From NCBI RefSeq assembly GCF_001548395.1, contig NZ_AP017367.1, forward strand, positions 1,463,001 through 1,527,000: DNA of 64,000 nt. Direction: 5' to 3'. Position 1 is the stretch's first letter. The number at the start of each line of letters is the position of its first letter. The stretch is from Leptolyngbya sp. O-77. Its GTDB lineage: Bacteria; Cyanobacteriota; Cyanobacteriia; Elainellales; Elainellaceae. The notes below the pieces were generated by a model. The model searched no databases. It was not told the origin of the DNA and saw only the letters and a program-made list of their open reading frames with translations. This document shows positions 63,870 through 64,000 of this stretch, piece after piece. Position numbers and translations under genes: made by a program.

Positions 63870-64000
63870 ATGAAGACAAGATTTAGCTTACTGATCGTGA
63901 TGATTTTGGGAACTACGGCAGCCATTCTAGGTATTCCTGGACTCCGAGCATTCCTGTCGGGCTTTGCTCGCCCAGAGCCATCTAGGATAGGAGTTTCCAA
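63870..64000 (+). CDS. Start of an exported or membrane protein (3' end outside window)
   Basis: ATG 63870 opens a frame that runs to the window edge (43 codons). It begins MKTRFSLLIVMILGTTAAIL: two basic residues and a hydrophobic stretch, a signal peptide or membrane anchor. GIPGLRAFLSGFARPEPSRI follows. Too little is visible to name it. The frame on the opposite strand is judged a shadow because this one has a normal N-terminus. Confidence 0.5.
   Translation, partial: MKTRFSLLIVMILGTTAAILGIPGLRAFLSGFARPEPSRIGVS

Overview
The window is chromosomal DNA of a filamentous-type cyanobacterium, probably of the Leptolyngbya/Thermoleptolyngbya kind. The evidence is the very frequent HIP1 octamer (GCGATCGC), form IB RuBisCO in the order rbcL-rbcX-rbcS, psaC, vipp1, an FtsH2-type protease, the carotenoid pair cruF-cruG, and short heptamer repeats between genes. 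The genus is an inference; no rRNA gene is present.

Layout. Positions 1-4491 hold the 3' end of gshA, an unpaired ABC ATPase, a DAHP synthase gene behind two tandem aromatic-residue leader peptides with attenuators, and a proline-rich TonB-like protein. Positions 5075-7407 are the rbcLXS operon. A ZIP metal transporter, cruG-cruF and an F420-ligase-like protein follow. From about 12,150 to 15,900 lies an AT-rich, HIP1-free island: a HindVP-like restriction endonuclease gene split by an ISKra4-type element with a 9-bp target duplication, followed by an intact C5 DNA methyltransferase gene. Next are two envelope enzymes (a VanY-like carboxypeptidase and a deacetylase/phosphodiester glycosidase fusion), the complete dTDP-L-rhamnose set (rfbC, rfbD, rfbA, rfbB), rsgA, psaC, glmS, RNA-modification genes, recJ, ubiX, thioredoxin, vipp1, a PEP-CTERM protein, ftsH, a D-lactate dehydrogenase and an S9 peptidase.

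The last third (44-60 kb) is rich in surface-polysaccharide genes: an rfbF-led five-gene cluster, a Wza-like export protein, gmd-fcl for GDP-L-fucose, and a WecG/TagA glycosyltransferase. Between them sit a prenyl diphosphate synthase, a molybdopterin oxidoreductase, rpmF, tRNA-Val, a decayed WYL-type regulator and a second IS remnant. The window closes with cobB, a GntR regulator and two small membrane or secreted proteins.

The most notable structures are the duplicated aromatic attenuator upstream of the DAHP synthase gene, the restriction gene that can be rebuilt exactly in silico by removing the IS, a four-copy palindromic element of about 95 bp, and an AT-rich repeat that has entered reading frames (cobB and an RNA methyltransferase gene) and is translated there.
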